From positions 1-64,000 of the forward strand of contig JANQMN010000099.1 in the NCBI GenBank assembly GCA_028280065.1: a stretch of 64,000 bases of DNA. Direction: 5' to 3'. Shown here piece after piece: positions 52,333 to 59,544 of this stretch. Numbering within the stretch: the stretch's first letter is position 1; each line of letters starts with the position of its first letter. Position numbers and translations under genes: made by a program. Source of the stretch: Hahella sp. Its GTDB lineage: Bacteria; Pseudomonadota; Gammaproteobacteria; Pseudomonadales; Oleiphilaceae. The notes under the pieces are model-generated. The model did no database searches, had not been told where the DNA came from, and saw only the letters and a program-made list of their open reading frames with translations.

Positions 52333-52599
52333 ATGGCAGCATCACGAATAGATATGCGGATTGATGAAGAAATCAAATCAGCCGCAGAAAAGGCCGCAGC
52401 TCTTAAAGGCATGAGTAGCCTGACTGAATATGTGGTGCGTTTGATCGAGCAAGATGCACGGAAAGTTATTAAAGAGCACGAATCCATTAGGGTAAAAGAC
52501 GATATCTTTGACCGCTTTATGAGCGCGTGTGCTGCCGCCGAAGCTCCTAATCAGAAACTTCGTGATGCAGCGGAGTTTGCCAAAGGAAAAGGCTTTTAG
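52333..52599 (+). CDS. DUF1778 (TacA-like) antitoxin
   Basis: The start at ATG 52333 (88 residues; RBS AGAGGGGTGA) skips 28 upstream residues of the longer frame from 52249. It has an N-terminal ribbon-helix-helix DNA-binding part (RIDMRIDEEIKSAAEKAAAL, GMSSLTEYVV) followed by a charged helical C-terminal arm that wraps the toxin. Antitoxin and toxin genes are adjacent with no gap (toxin starts at 52600), standard for the DUF1778-GNAT operon, and the pair is expected to be autoregulated. Confidence 0.88.
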   Translation: MAASRIDMRIDEEIKSAAEKAAALKGMSSLTEYVVRLIEQDARKVIKEHESIRVKDDIFDRFMSACAAAEAPNQKLRDAAEFAKGKGF

Positions 52600-53130
52600 G
52601 TGAAACCCGGTGAAAACTTCGAAGAACTTGATAAGTCCCGTCATTTGCGCAAGAGGTTTGATTGTGGTCGGAAGGAACTAAATGACTTCATTCGGCAATC
52701 TGCTGCCAGACATCGAGACGCTGGCATTAGCAAAACACTGGTATTGCCAACACTTGCAGGCGAAGACGAAAAAGCAGATATTTGCTGCTTCTATACCCTG
52801 TCCCATACCGAGATAGAACGCGAGACGCTTCCCAAACCATTAGCCAAGAAACTGCCCCGTTATCCTATTCCCGTCATGTTGATTGCGCAGCTCGCCGTTC
52901 ATACAGAGGCGCAAAGTCAGGGGCTTGGCAAAATCACACTGATACAAGCTTTAAAACACTGCCTGGAAATCAATAAGCATTTGCCTTCTCATGCGGTTGT
53001 AGTGGATGCACTTGATAAAGGAGTCCAGGCATTTTATGAGCAATATGGCTTTAAAGCTCTCGATCATCATGGTCAGGGGCGTGTGAGACTATATTTACCC
53101 ATGAGCACAATAGCAGAACTTTTTTCTTAA
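52600..53130 (+). CDS. GNAT-family toxin (TacT-like acetyltransferase)
   Basis: A 176-residue GNAT protein starting with GTG (52600), right after the antitoxin stop. It has FDCGRKELNDFIRQSA at the start, the acetyl-CoA pyrophosphate loop in AQLAVHTEAQSQGLG (about 90-110), and FYEQYGFKAL with the catalytic Tyr (about 150). TacT-type toxins acetylate the amino group of aminoacyl-tRNAs and block translation until neutralised. The family and operon arrangement are clear; the tRNA target is not known from sequence. Confidence 0.88.
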   Translation: MKPGENFEELDKSRHLRKRFDCGRKELNDFIRQSAARHRDAGISKTLVLPTLAGEDEKADICCFYTLSHTEIERETLPKPLAKKLPRYPIPVMLIAQLAVHTEAQSQGLGKITLIQALKHCLEINKHLPSHAVVVDALDKGVQAFYEQYGFKALDHHGQGRVRLYLPMSTIAELFS

Positions 53131-53228
53131 TCTCGGTAGTGAAGACCCTAAATATAATGACCTACAGTACTCTGAAGTGGAGAAAAGCAGGTCAAAGATC
53201 TACAGCTAATCATTTCAAGGACTATTAA

Positions 53229-53382
53229 ATGAGGCTAACTTTTTTAATATTGCTTCCTCTGTTTTCTGGCTGCGAAACTATCAGTTCGCCAAGTAATTCT
53301 AGTTATCGTTTTGCGAGAAAAGCTTGATATAGATGTAAAGGCTGAAAAATTCATAGATGACTATTTCAACCATGAAGAATAA
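53229..53382 (+). pseudogene. Small lipoprotein gene with frameshift, first cassette of the array
   Basis: ATG 53229 has a good RBS (AAGGA, 8 nt before). The frame encodes a short signal with lipobox FSGC and ends at 53325-53327 after 32 codons. A different frame continues from about 53305 (VLREKLDIDVKAEKFIDD, then to TAA at 53380-53382) and stops just before the attC at 53385. This is as expected for one small lipoprotein gene disrupted by a one-base frameshift, although two independent frames cannot be excluded. Function is unknown. Confidence 0.5.
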
Positions 53383-53384
53383 TG

Positions 53385-53445
53385 GCATAACAAGTGCATC
53401 AACTAGGACGCTCCTTACGTCGTGCATGTTACGCAAGCGTTAAGC
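53385..53445 (+). other. attC site 1
   Basis: The site begins GCATAACAAG (R' GCATAAC) and ends GCGTTAAGC. The inner arms pair with the extra unpaired bases typical of attC. The TTAAGC that follows the recombination point belongs to the next cassette, whose own R' is GCTTAAC (53860), an exact complement. This is the expected behaviour of integron cassettes. Confidence 0.8.
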
Positions 53446-53457
53446 ACTCAGAGATTT

Positions 53458-53865
53458 ATGAGAACAACCATAATAATATTTACTGCTGTGTTCATTGCTT
53501 ATTTAATGAAGCAATTGTCCATACCTGGTGGAATAGTTTTAGTCTTCGGTGTGTTTATAGTTTTTTACGGCATCCCGACTTCAATGTCAGTTCATGGGCA
53601 AAAACGATTTTGCGATAGAATTAAATTATGGATGGAGCAAAATGGAATTGCGTCAGAATATGCATCTTTGCAGACGCACATGCTTACTAAAGGTAAATTG
53701 GGGTGGAAAGCATCAGATATTCAGTTGATTTTCAGTCTAAGACATGAAGGTTTAGAGTATTGGTTTGCTTGCGGTAGTTGGTGGTTCGGTGTTTACAACA
53801 AGGAAATTTCTATTTACCAGTATGCCGATAATAAGCTCAATTTTGTGCAGAAAATCAGTGCTTAA
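53458..53865 (+). CDS. Cassette-borne small membrane protein of unknown function
   Basis: ATG 53458 is preferred; the longer frame from 53422 begins inside the attC. The 135-residue product has hydrophobic segments at about residues 4-18 and 22-38, then a soluble part with LGWKASDIQLIFSL, FACGSWWFGVY and a C-terminal KISA. No family is recognised. The RBS is weak, as is common for cassette genes, which are often translated from upstream leaders. The stop lies within attC site 2 (R' GCTTAAC includes the TAA). It fits cassette architecture exactly. Confidence 0.7.
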   Translation: MRTTIIIFTAVFIAYLMKQLSIPGGIVLVFGVFIVFYGIPTSMSVHGQKRFCDRIKLWMEQNGIASEYASLQTHMLTKGKLGWKASDIQLIFSLRHEGLEYWFACGSWWFGVYNKEISIYQYADNKLNFVQKISA

Positions 53866-53919
53866 CCAGAATTGGCTGAGCGAAGCTCGTTCCTCGCTCT
53901 CCAGCAATTGGCGTTATGC
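53860..53919 (+). other. attC site 2
   Basis: A 60-bp site: R' GCTTAACC, an inner hairpin with AATTGGCTGAGCGA pairing to TCGCTCTCCAGCAATT with two extrahelical bases, and R'' GTTATGC (53913). The arms are well matched. It overlaps the stop codon of the preceding cassette gene. Confidence 0.85.
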
Positions 53920-53980
53920 TACCGAATGTTGCTCAATTTTCTTGTAATAGATTTTTAACTTTTAAAAGGGAGTTCTGAAA

Positions 53981-54244
53981 GTGCACCGAATTCACAAAGA
54001 AAGAATGTATTCTGCTTTACAGAGATTTTTCTTAGCGATGGCGCTTTTTTTTAATTTTCTACTGATAAAGGCAATAATCAATTTTGACAATTCTCCCGAT
54101 GACAAAACGCTTACATACACAGTTCTGGCAGTATTAGTTTTGTTAGGTACATCATTTAGTTACGGGTATTGGCGGATGAGAAGAAGAAGGAAGCATGCCG
54201 TTAACGAAAACGATATACCATGGCACCAAATGCACAACGATTAA
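53981..54244 (+). CDS. Cassette-borne two-segment membrane protein of unknown function
   Basis: An 87-residue protein starting with GTG (53981) after the RBS AGGGAG. Two hydrophobic stretches (about residues 14-32 and 46-65: LFFNFLLIKAI, VLAVLVLLGTSF), then a basic cluster (RMRRRRKH) and an acidic end. Unknown family. Its cassette begins after attC 2 with TTATGC and should end in an R' GCATAAC. The nearest candidate is CCATAAC at 56007, beyond a mini-element and an IS. The gene itself appears intact. Confidence 0.65.
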   Translation: MHRIHKERMYSALQRFFLAMALFFNFLLIKAIINFDNSPDDKTLTYTVLAVLVLLGTSFSYGYWRMRRRRKHAVNENDIPWHQMHND

Positions 54245-54297
54245 CCGATTTAATTTGGACTTCCAGCTATTCAATTTGCACCGTAACGTGTTTAATT

Positions 54298-54443
54298 GGG
54301 GTCGGAGTAATTTTATACTTTTCCTGACGATAATCAGCGGGGCTTTTGCTATTCGTTATTTGGAGCATATTAGGGGACAGACCACGTTTTTTGCCATAGA
54401 CTCACGGAGACTGCGGATTACAAATTTAAATTTACACTGACCC
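54298..54443. repeat. GGGGTC-ended mini-element, copy 2 (interrupted by IS)
   Basis: The left end reads GGGGTCGGAGTAATTTTATA; the reverse complement of the right end reads GGGTCAGTGTAAATTTAAAT. Its last base(s) lie beyond the IS, at 55961. Internally it carries AGGGGACAGACCACGTTTTT, a sequence resembling those next to REP-type transposons. It is the same end family as the element at 6808. The IS has inserted within its right end, so the mini-element was there first. Confidence 0.6.
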
Positions 54444-55950
54444 GAATGGCACTTACTTAAGCTTTTTGGGGTGGCCATTTTTACGGATTTCCTCTCGTGC
54501 TTCAGCCCTGGATTTGGTTAATAAGGGATACGCCTTTGGCCTTCTTTTTATGGACCGAGGTTCTAGTCTTCCAGGCCGATGACCGACAGTTTTCCCTGAC
54601 ATTAATAGCAAGATCTGAGTTAACAATTCATCGTTCATTTCCACCATCAATTGCAGTGAGTGCTGCCAAAGCTGAAGGCAATGTTTGAAGCTGAGTTGAC
54701 GAGGTTGAATATCTGCTAACTGGGCCGAATGAGCCATTACGTGGCGCAACAGGTTATATGCAAGCAGATAGACCCAGATTTCTTTCAACATCATCCCGGG
54801 AGTTTTACAACTCAACACATTCATCCCCAGGGTGTCTTTAATATTTCGGATATCCAGCTCGACGTGCCAACGGCTCCTGTAGAGTATTTTTAACTCATCT
54901 TTGGGATAAGCTTTCGGACACAGCAAGGTCGTGATGAGTACTTTCCCAGCCGCCTTAAACTCTCTTATAGTCAAGGATTCCGGCAACTCTTCAAACTGTT
55001 CCCGGCTCATCCAGTCAGGCTGAATTTTAGGTTTGTTGATAATGATGAGGTGGTCCTTCTCTCCTAATTTCCTGCCTTTTCTGAAATCGGTGACTCGTTT
55101 CCTGGCTCCCTGTTGCTCCATGAGAACATCGACTTGTTTTGCCTGCATGTCAGCCAGGAATGTATAGGTGGCAAAAAATGCATCTCCCATGACAATATCA
55201 CCAGACTGAAAGCGTCCCTGAAGGGTTCGTAACAGTGTTTGCTCATCGCCTCCCTTGCCCTGGAAGCGGCCAATGGCGGCATCGTATAAAGCACCGCTTG
55301 AGAGGTTGGTTATACCGACGATTCGACAAATAGGAAAACCCAGACCTGGCTTTTGACTACCCTGTTGAGGATAGGCAGCCTGATTCTCCGGGGTATCCGG
55401 CATCGTGATCGACGTGCCATCCACCAGAAAAACACGGCGATCACGCCAGAATCTGTTTTGCGGCTTACCCACCCGGGTTCTTTGGTTCACCCAAGAAGCG
55501 GGTCAGGTTTTGTACCATCTCCAGAGGCAACCGTTGTCGTGCCCGACAATACGCTCCTGTTAATGTACTACCCACCGTCAGGCCCTCTCTTAGCCGTTGC
55601 ACAGCAATTTGATGACAACGTTTTGACAGGACCGGTCCTCACTCATAGCCTGGGCAAGAAACATCGAGAGTGTTTCCGTGGGAGGGTAAAGGCGCTCTCT
55701 GTGTTCTGGCAGGCACTTTTCAACTTCATTTAATAGTAGATCATCCGTCAACCAGTTGAAGAGTTGATAACTAGAACATTGTCGGCTAATAGAACTGAGA
55801 CGCTGCTGTTGATGGCGAGCAATGGAAGGGGTAGGATTCATGAAGGTCAGGCTCTTTTAGTAGTTGTTATGTTTGGCGATATATATTCTACCAAGTGCCT
55901 GGCCTTTTTTGTCTTTATTTCAAATGCTTAGCCTTAAGTAAGTGCCATTC
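54444..55950. mobile_element. IS4-family insertion sequence, 1507 bp, with 11-bp target duplication
   Basis: The ends are inverted repeats: GAATGGCACTTACTTAAG at the left and its exact complement at the right. TACACTGACCC occurs directly on both sides (54433-54443 and 55951-55961), an 11-bp target duplication as expected for an IS4-type element. It contains one transposase gene on the minus strand, now broken by two frameshifts. Intact ends and duplication suggest a recent insertion. Confidence 0.88.
54453..55841 (-). pseudogene. IS4-family transposase, two frameshifts
   Basis: Three frames together form one transposase of about 460 residues. The N-terminal frame (55841-55590) starts at ATG and ends in VIKLLCNG. 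The middle frame (about 55600-55480, not an annotated ORF) gives AVQRLREGLTVGSTLTGAYCRARQRLPLEMVQNL (in parts). The C-terminal 345-codon frame (55490-54453) has the DDE core: VDGTSITMPDTPENQ, VMGDAFFATY and the C-terminal YRSRWHVELDIRN YREK-like motif. Two shifts (near 55595 and 55500) leave no intact protein, so the element is probably immobile unless a relative supplies the enzyme. Programmed frameshifting at both is unlikely. Confidence 0.82.
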
Positions 55951-56006
55951 TACACTGACCCCATTTATTTCCTGATGGAAGAAAGTTCGAGTTGACAGAG
56001 GTGCAG

Positions 56007-56057
56007 CCATAACAAGGTGCGACATTGGTCCTGGGGCCACTGCGCAAAGCGTTATAT
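56007..56057 (+). other. attC site 3
   Basis: R' CCATAACAAGG, internal TGCG...CGCA arms around TTGGTCC/GGCCAC, and R'' GTTATAT (56051). The following TTATATGC is complementary to the GCATATAAC at 56667 that ends the next cassette. Short (51 bp) but consistent. Confidence 0.75.
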
Positions 56058-56369
56058 GCCGCTAATGGCGAAGTCCAGCGCATCAATAATGTCTTGTATA
56101 AGGTGCGCTACAGAGCCAACTGGCTTTTTAAGTTGTTTTCTAGAAATGGATGAAATTTGTGGGGTCATTAAAAGTAAGTTTTCGTTGTCAAAACTTAAGC
56201 TAATTTGTAGTCTGGTCATAGCCTCGTTGTTAAATAATTCAGCCTTTCCCAAAGGAATCACTATCCTTGTCTCAAGTTCGGAAATATAGTTGTTTTGAAT
56301 ATCGACTAAATATGGGTAGTAAGCGCTGCTTTTTTTGCTAGGGTTTTTGTAAACATCAAATTGAGGCAT
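56052..56369 (-). CDS. ccdB: CcdB toxin (DNA gyrase poison)
   Basis: A 105-residue CcdB-family toxin on the strand opposite to the cassette orientation. FDVYKNP at the start, ETRIVIPLGKAELF, and the C-terminal DALDFAISGI match the family. CcdB traps gyrase GyrA-DNA complexes. The C-terminus ends in ISGI, not the WGI of plasmid F, as in Vibrio-type chromosomal CcdB, so gyrase activity should be tested before assuming. ATG overlaps the ccdA stop by one nt (TAATG). Its stop codon lies inside attC site 3. Confidence 0.9.
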   Translation of the reverse strand: MPQFDVYKNPSKKSSAYYPYLVDIQNNYISELETRIVIPLGKAELFNNEAMTRLQISLSFDNENLLLMTPQISSISRKQLKKPVGSVAHLIQDIIDALDFAISGI

Positions 56370-56614
56370 TAAAAGCTCCTAAACTCATCGCCAAAGCATC
56401 CATGCTCTTCTATAAATTCGTTGTATGCTTTAATGGCCTTTTTATTGTCCTTTGCCCACCTTTCTGCCTCAGCTTTTGATAGTTCATTAATTAATGCTTT
56501 TTCTAAAGTCGCTGACAGGTTTATATTCATGTTTCGCGTTCGTTGCAATAAATCACTATTAACGCTAAGGTTGGTTGGTTTTTTAGGTGCGGTGGTGTCG
56601 TATAATTGCTGCAT
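56369..56614 (-). CDS. ccdA: CcdA antitoxin
   Basis: An 81-residue antitoxin: an N-terminal ribbon-helix-helix part (KKPTNLSVNSDLLQRTRNM), then the helix LSATLEKALINELSKAEAERW, and the C-terminal toxin-binding arm (NEFIEEHGCFGDEF) characteristic of CcdA. Together with CcdB it forms an autoregulated addiction module. Within a cassette array such modules are thought to stop loss of the array. Start at 56614; the operon promoter must lie in 56615-56666. Confidence 0.9.
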   Translation of the reverse strand: MQQLYDTTAPKKPTNLSVNSDLLQRTRNMNINLSATLEKALINELSKAEAERWAKDNKKAIKAYNEFIEEHGCFGDEFRSF

Positions 56615-56666
56615 AATTATTCACCAATATATATGAGTATATACGCATTAGTATACGCATAAAAAA

Positions 56667-56775
56667 GCATATAACAAGGCGCTGCATAGGACAAAAAACA
56701 CTTGGCACCTTTCTTGTTTCGCTTCGCTCCCAACAAAGTCGCCAAGTTTTTTTGCCCATGAGCGCAACGTCATGT
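56667..56775 (+). other. attC site 4 (long type)
   Basis: R' GCATATAACAAGG at the left; R'' region GCGCAACGTCATG at the right. The arms GGCGCTGCATAGG and CCCATGAGCGC pair with one extrahelical base, as in authentic attC sites, and ACTTGGC/GCCAAGT form an inner stem. At about 109 bp it is longer than sites 1-3. R'' has a TC where the consensus has TT, so it may be weaker. Confidence 0.7.
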
Positions 56776-56789
56776 ACAGGTAGCAATAT

Positions 56790-57122
56790 ATGGCGAAAGC
56801 TGGTTTTATACCGCAGAAATTGAAACCTTGGATTGAAGCGAGAAAGAGGTATCGACTGTCGCATGCCCAGATACAGATGGCTAGAGAGCTAGGGTTGAAT
56901 CCAAAGAAATTTGGAAGCTTGGCCAATCACATGCAGGAGCCATGGAAGCTGTCTTTGCCTACTTACATTGAAAAGTTATATTTTAAGCGATTTAATAAAG
57001 ATCGGCCCGATGTTATTCGATCCATCGAGCAGATGGTAAAAGACAAGGCAGCGAGAAAGGCGGAACGAAAAGAAGAACAGGTGGCAGAGACGTCGGTGCC
57101 ACATTCAACCGAACAAATATAG
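56790..57122 (+). CDS. Cassette-borne basic protein of unknown function (110 aa)
   Basis: Start ATG 56790 just after attC 4 (weak RBS, CAGG). A charged, helical product: MAKAGFIPQKLKPW, HAQIQMARELGLNPKKFGSLANH, and a lysine/glutamate-rich C-terminus (KDKAARKAERKEEQ). It resembles short proteins common in vibrio-type cassette arrays, but no function is known. It has no signal peptide or membrane segment. A degenerate attC-like sequence follows the stop. Confidence 0.7.
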   Translation: MAKAGFIPQKLKPWIEARKRYRLSHAQIQMARELGLNPKKFGSLANHMQEPWKLSLPTYIEKLYFKRFNKDRPDVIRSIEQMVKDKAARKAERKEEQVAETSVPHSTEQI

Positions 57123-57163
57123 GCAAGCGGCACCCAAAGGCACACCTGCTAAAAGCGTTACAG
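57113..57163 (+). other. Possible degenerate attC site 5
   Basis: After the last cassette gene, AAGCGGCACCC...AGCGTTACAG has an R''-like GTTACAG (57157-57163), but the expected R' arm is altered (ATAGGC) and the inner arms pair poorly. It could be a decayed terminal attC, or chance. Confidence 0.35.
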
Positions 57164-57289
57164 CCACTTTCAGGAAGATTGAGTAGAACCTGCTAACTGC
57201 CCTAACCATATGCCGAAACTACTTCCCGCCAATCTCAGCAATAGCGACAAAGCCCGTACTTATCCCAACTCAATTTTTTTGCATTGAAG

Positions 57290-57847
57290 TCAATATTCCG
57301 TTTCCACCCTGCCGACAACAGTGAGTCCATCATTATCGATTCTGGCAATCAATAGCTCACCGGAGCGAGGAAAAATCCCTGTAAGCGCCGTGATGTTGAC
57401 CTGGTGCGTAACAAGTATCGCAGGCTTCTTAAGATCTTTTTGTATTAACCAGTTCAAAGTAGCGTTAATTTGTGGTTCCCGATTCTGATAGTTTTGAAAG
57501 AAAGAGTTTATGAATGGCTGCTCAATAACTTCCCCAAATCCTAGTAATTTGGCAGTCTCTAAACATCGGCACCATTGGCTGGAGTACACATCCAGCTCAA
57601 TGATTCCATTCTGTCGTAGTTTATCGCCAATACTGCGTGCTTGTTCTCGTCCTGCTTCAGATAAATTGCGTTGTGTGTTGCAGTCGCGAAGTGAAAAATT
57701 TGCAGGGTCTCCTGTTCCAGGAGCTAATGCATGGCGCAATAAAGCAACGTGTCCAGGCGTATTCAATGTTTGCCAGAGGTTAGTTTCTGCTTGCACCCCT
57801 AAGGAGCATAAAAGCAATATAAGCAGAACAAGCAGCAAACCTTTCAT
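57290..57847 (-). CDS. Secreted histidine phosphatase family protein
   Basis: A 185-residue protein with a Sec signal (MKGLLLVLLILLLCSLGVQA, cleavage about residue 20). The phosphohistidine motif is LLRHALAPG (RHA at about 38), with Arg of LSEAGREQAR, and VTHQVNITAL as the second His site. It is predicted to be a periplasmic phosphomonoesterase of unknown substrate. A 71-bp piece of its 3' half is repeated at 52132, so the accessory island to its left may have formed at this gene. It stands alone. Confidence 0.88.
   Translation of the reverse strand: MKGLLLVLLILLLCSLGVQAETNLWQTLNTPGHVALLRHALAPGTGDPANFSLRDCNTQRNLSEAGREQARSIGDKLRQNGIIELDVYSSQWCRCLETAKLLGFGEVIEQPFINSFFQNYQNREPQINATLNWLIQKDLKKPAILVTHQVNITALTGIFPRSGELLIARIDNDGLTVVGRVETEY
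57335..57405. repeat. Right 71-bp direct repeat, inside histidine phosphatase gene
   Basis: Matches 52132-52202 with three mismatches, same orientation. This copy is part of the intact histidine phosphatase coding sequence (its C-terminal third, minus strand). Confidence 0.8.
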
Positions 57848-58064
57848 AAAAGCACCTTCAATGGTCTTTAACCTTTGCCTATTGTCTACGCGGCATTGGA
57901 TCAGCTAGATTCTTGATTTATCCCAAAGACCAATATTGGCCTTAGTAGTTGACGCGAGACAGGATAGTTAGCTGATAAATGGATTTTCGGTGAGAAAATT
58001 TACAAGGACTAGTGATGAGCAGGTGAACTAGATTCACCAGGTTGATGCCAAAGGAATTCTTAAG

Positions 58065-59285
58065 TTAGTTCTTCAGCCATTGATGCAGGAGTGCAGTCGC
58101 TTCCAAGTGGGATGGATCAAGTGAAACTATCTCTTCCAGCAAATTACGTGCTTCATAATAGTTTCCTGAGGCAAAAGCTTGTTTTGCAGCCCCTAGTAAT
58201 TTAGTCACGCAGTTATCCAAGAGGCTGAGAGCTTCAGAGTTTTCAGGTTGAACCGAAAGTAACAGGCGAAGATAGAATACTGCACTATCTTGAAACGGTT
58301 CGATAATTTTGTTTTGTTCGATGCGTTGTTTCGCTTTCTGCAAACGCCAATCCGGCTTATCTGGCGCCAAATCCTGGTTGGGGGATTCCATTACCGTGGA
58401 AAGCTGTCCTATTGGCCGTGACGATTCAATACTGCGTGATTCAATGAAAACCTCAGGCTCCGGTTCTCGTTTTGACGCATGTTGGTCGGGACTAGCGATA
58501 GTTTTAGCCTGTGCAGTCAAATCCGACTGTTGCACGCTGGTAGGATTGATTGTTTTACGTTCCATTGTCTTATAGGTCAATGCCCCAATTGCTATCAACC
58601 CGCAGAAATACGCAAAGGTGGCAGTTCGACTCAAGCCCACCCCAATGCTTGGTTGCTTTTTTGGGACATTGGCGCTGATCGGTATTTCAGCTTCCTGGGC
58701 TGCAGCGGTTATCTCTGGTTCATGGTTGTCTAGGATTGCATCGGCTTTTATCTCAGCCGTTAGTTTGTCAACAAACGAACCCTTGTTGCCATTCGAATCG
58801 GAAAGAAGCGGCACTGGTTCTTCGACCGGCCTGCCCTTATCAGAAGGGCAGTTCTTAACAACGACAACAGAACGCGAACTTGGTTGCCAAGTCAGAGGGT
58901 GGTCGCTTAACAACAAATCATTGTTGGGTAGTTTTAGTTGGCAACCGGAAAAGAGACGCCGATGTAACAGATTATTTTGGTTATCCGTTTGTAGTCTGAT
59001 TTGAGGATCTAACGTTGATACCCAAAGTTCCCCATTAGCATTGATATAAAATCTTATCCACTGATGTTTCACTTCGTCCAAAGCAAGTAAACCGTTGTCC
59101 ATTTCACCAAGGCGCATACCACTTTGAATACGTAGCGAGAAATCCCCGAGGTTGTCGTAAAGGTACCAATTACAAAACGAATGGGACCGTTTTTCAGGAG
59201 GTTTGTTTTGCGTACAACTTGCTACCGGCAACATAGAATGCGTTTTTCGGAAAACCTGACATTTTTGGCCGGCTTTCTTAAACAA
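58065..59285 (-). CDS. FHA-like N-domain, membrane helix and TPR-type C-domain protein
   Basis: A 406-residue protein; the start is uncertain (TTG 59285; an ATG at 59234 is possible). Residues about 44-130 have a beta-rich pattern with MRLGEMDNGLLALDEVKHQWIRFYINANGELWV and CQLKLPNNDLLLSD (in short), suggesting an FHA-like fold, though the SxxH motif is not clear. One membrane helix is near residues 226-243. After a Pro/Glu-rich linker, a C-terminal TPR-like part (FASGNYYEARNLLEEIVSLDPSHLEATALL) ends the protein. It may be a scaffold in envelope signalling or protein export; no partner gene adjoins. Function is unknown. Confidence 0.65.
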   Translation of the reverse strand: MFKKAGQKCQVFRKTHSMLPVASCTQNKPPEKRSHSFCNWYLYDNLGDFSLRIQSGMRLGEMDNGLLALDEVKHQWIRFYINANGELWVSTLDPQIRLQTDNQNNLLHRRLFSGCQLKLPNNDLLLSDHPLTWQPSSRSVVVVKNCPSDKGRPVEEPVPLLSDSNGNKGSFVDKLTAEIKADAILDNHEPEITAAAQEAEIPISANVPKKQPSIGVGLSRTATFAYFCGLIAIGALTYKTMERKTINPTSVQQSDLTAQAKTIASPDQHASKREPEPEVFIESRSIESSRPIGQLSTVMESPNQDLAPDKPDWRLQKAKQRIEQNKIIEPFQDSAVFYLRLLLSVQPENSEALSLLDNCVTKLLGAAKQAFASGNYYEARNLLEEIVSLDPSHLEATALLHQWLKN

Positions 59286-59544
59286 GGATTAAAATTCGTC
59301 ACATATTATTACATTCTATCCATATCTGGGCGTATCCACACCCCTGATGATTATTTATTTTCACGAATTATGAATTAGGTATCGTTGTTTTTACCTTACG
59401 TTCGCAGAAAAATTACCAATGCCCAGCGACTGGTAACCATATATTTAACCGAAATCCAATGAAGAACAGTGCAATAAAATTGCACGTAGGGGAAAGGTGG
59501 GGACGGTATTGATCCGTTTTGGATTGGTTGCAACGCACTCGCTA

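Noticed and set aside
54453..55841. Programmed frameshift in IS4 transposase
   Set aside because: Two shifts would be needed and no slippery A6G or similar signal was recognised at either point; decay is simpler.
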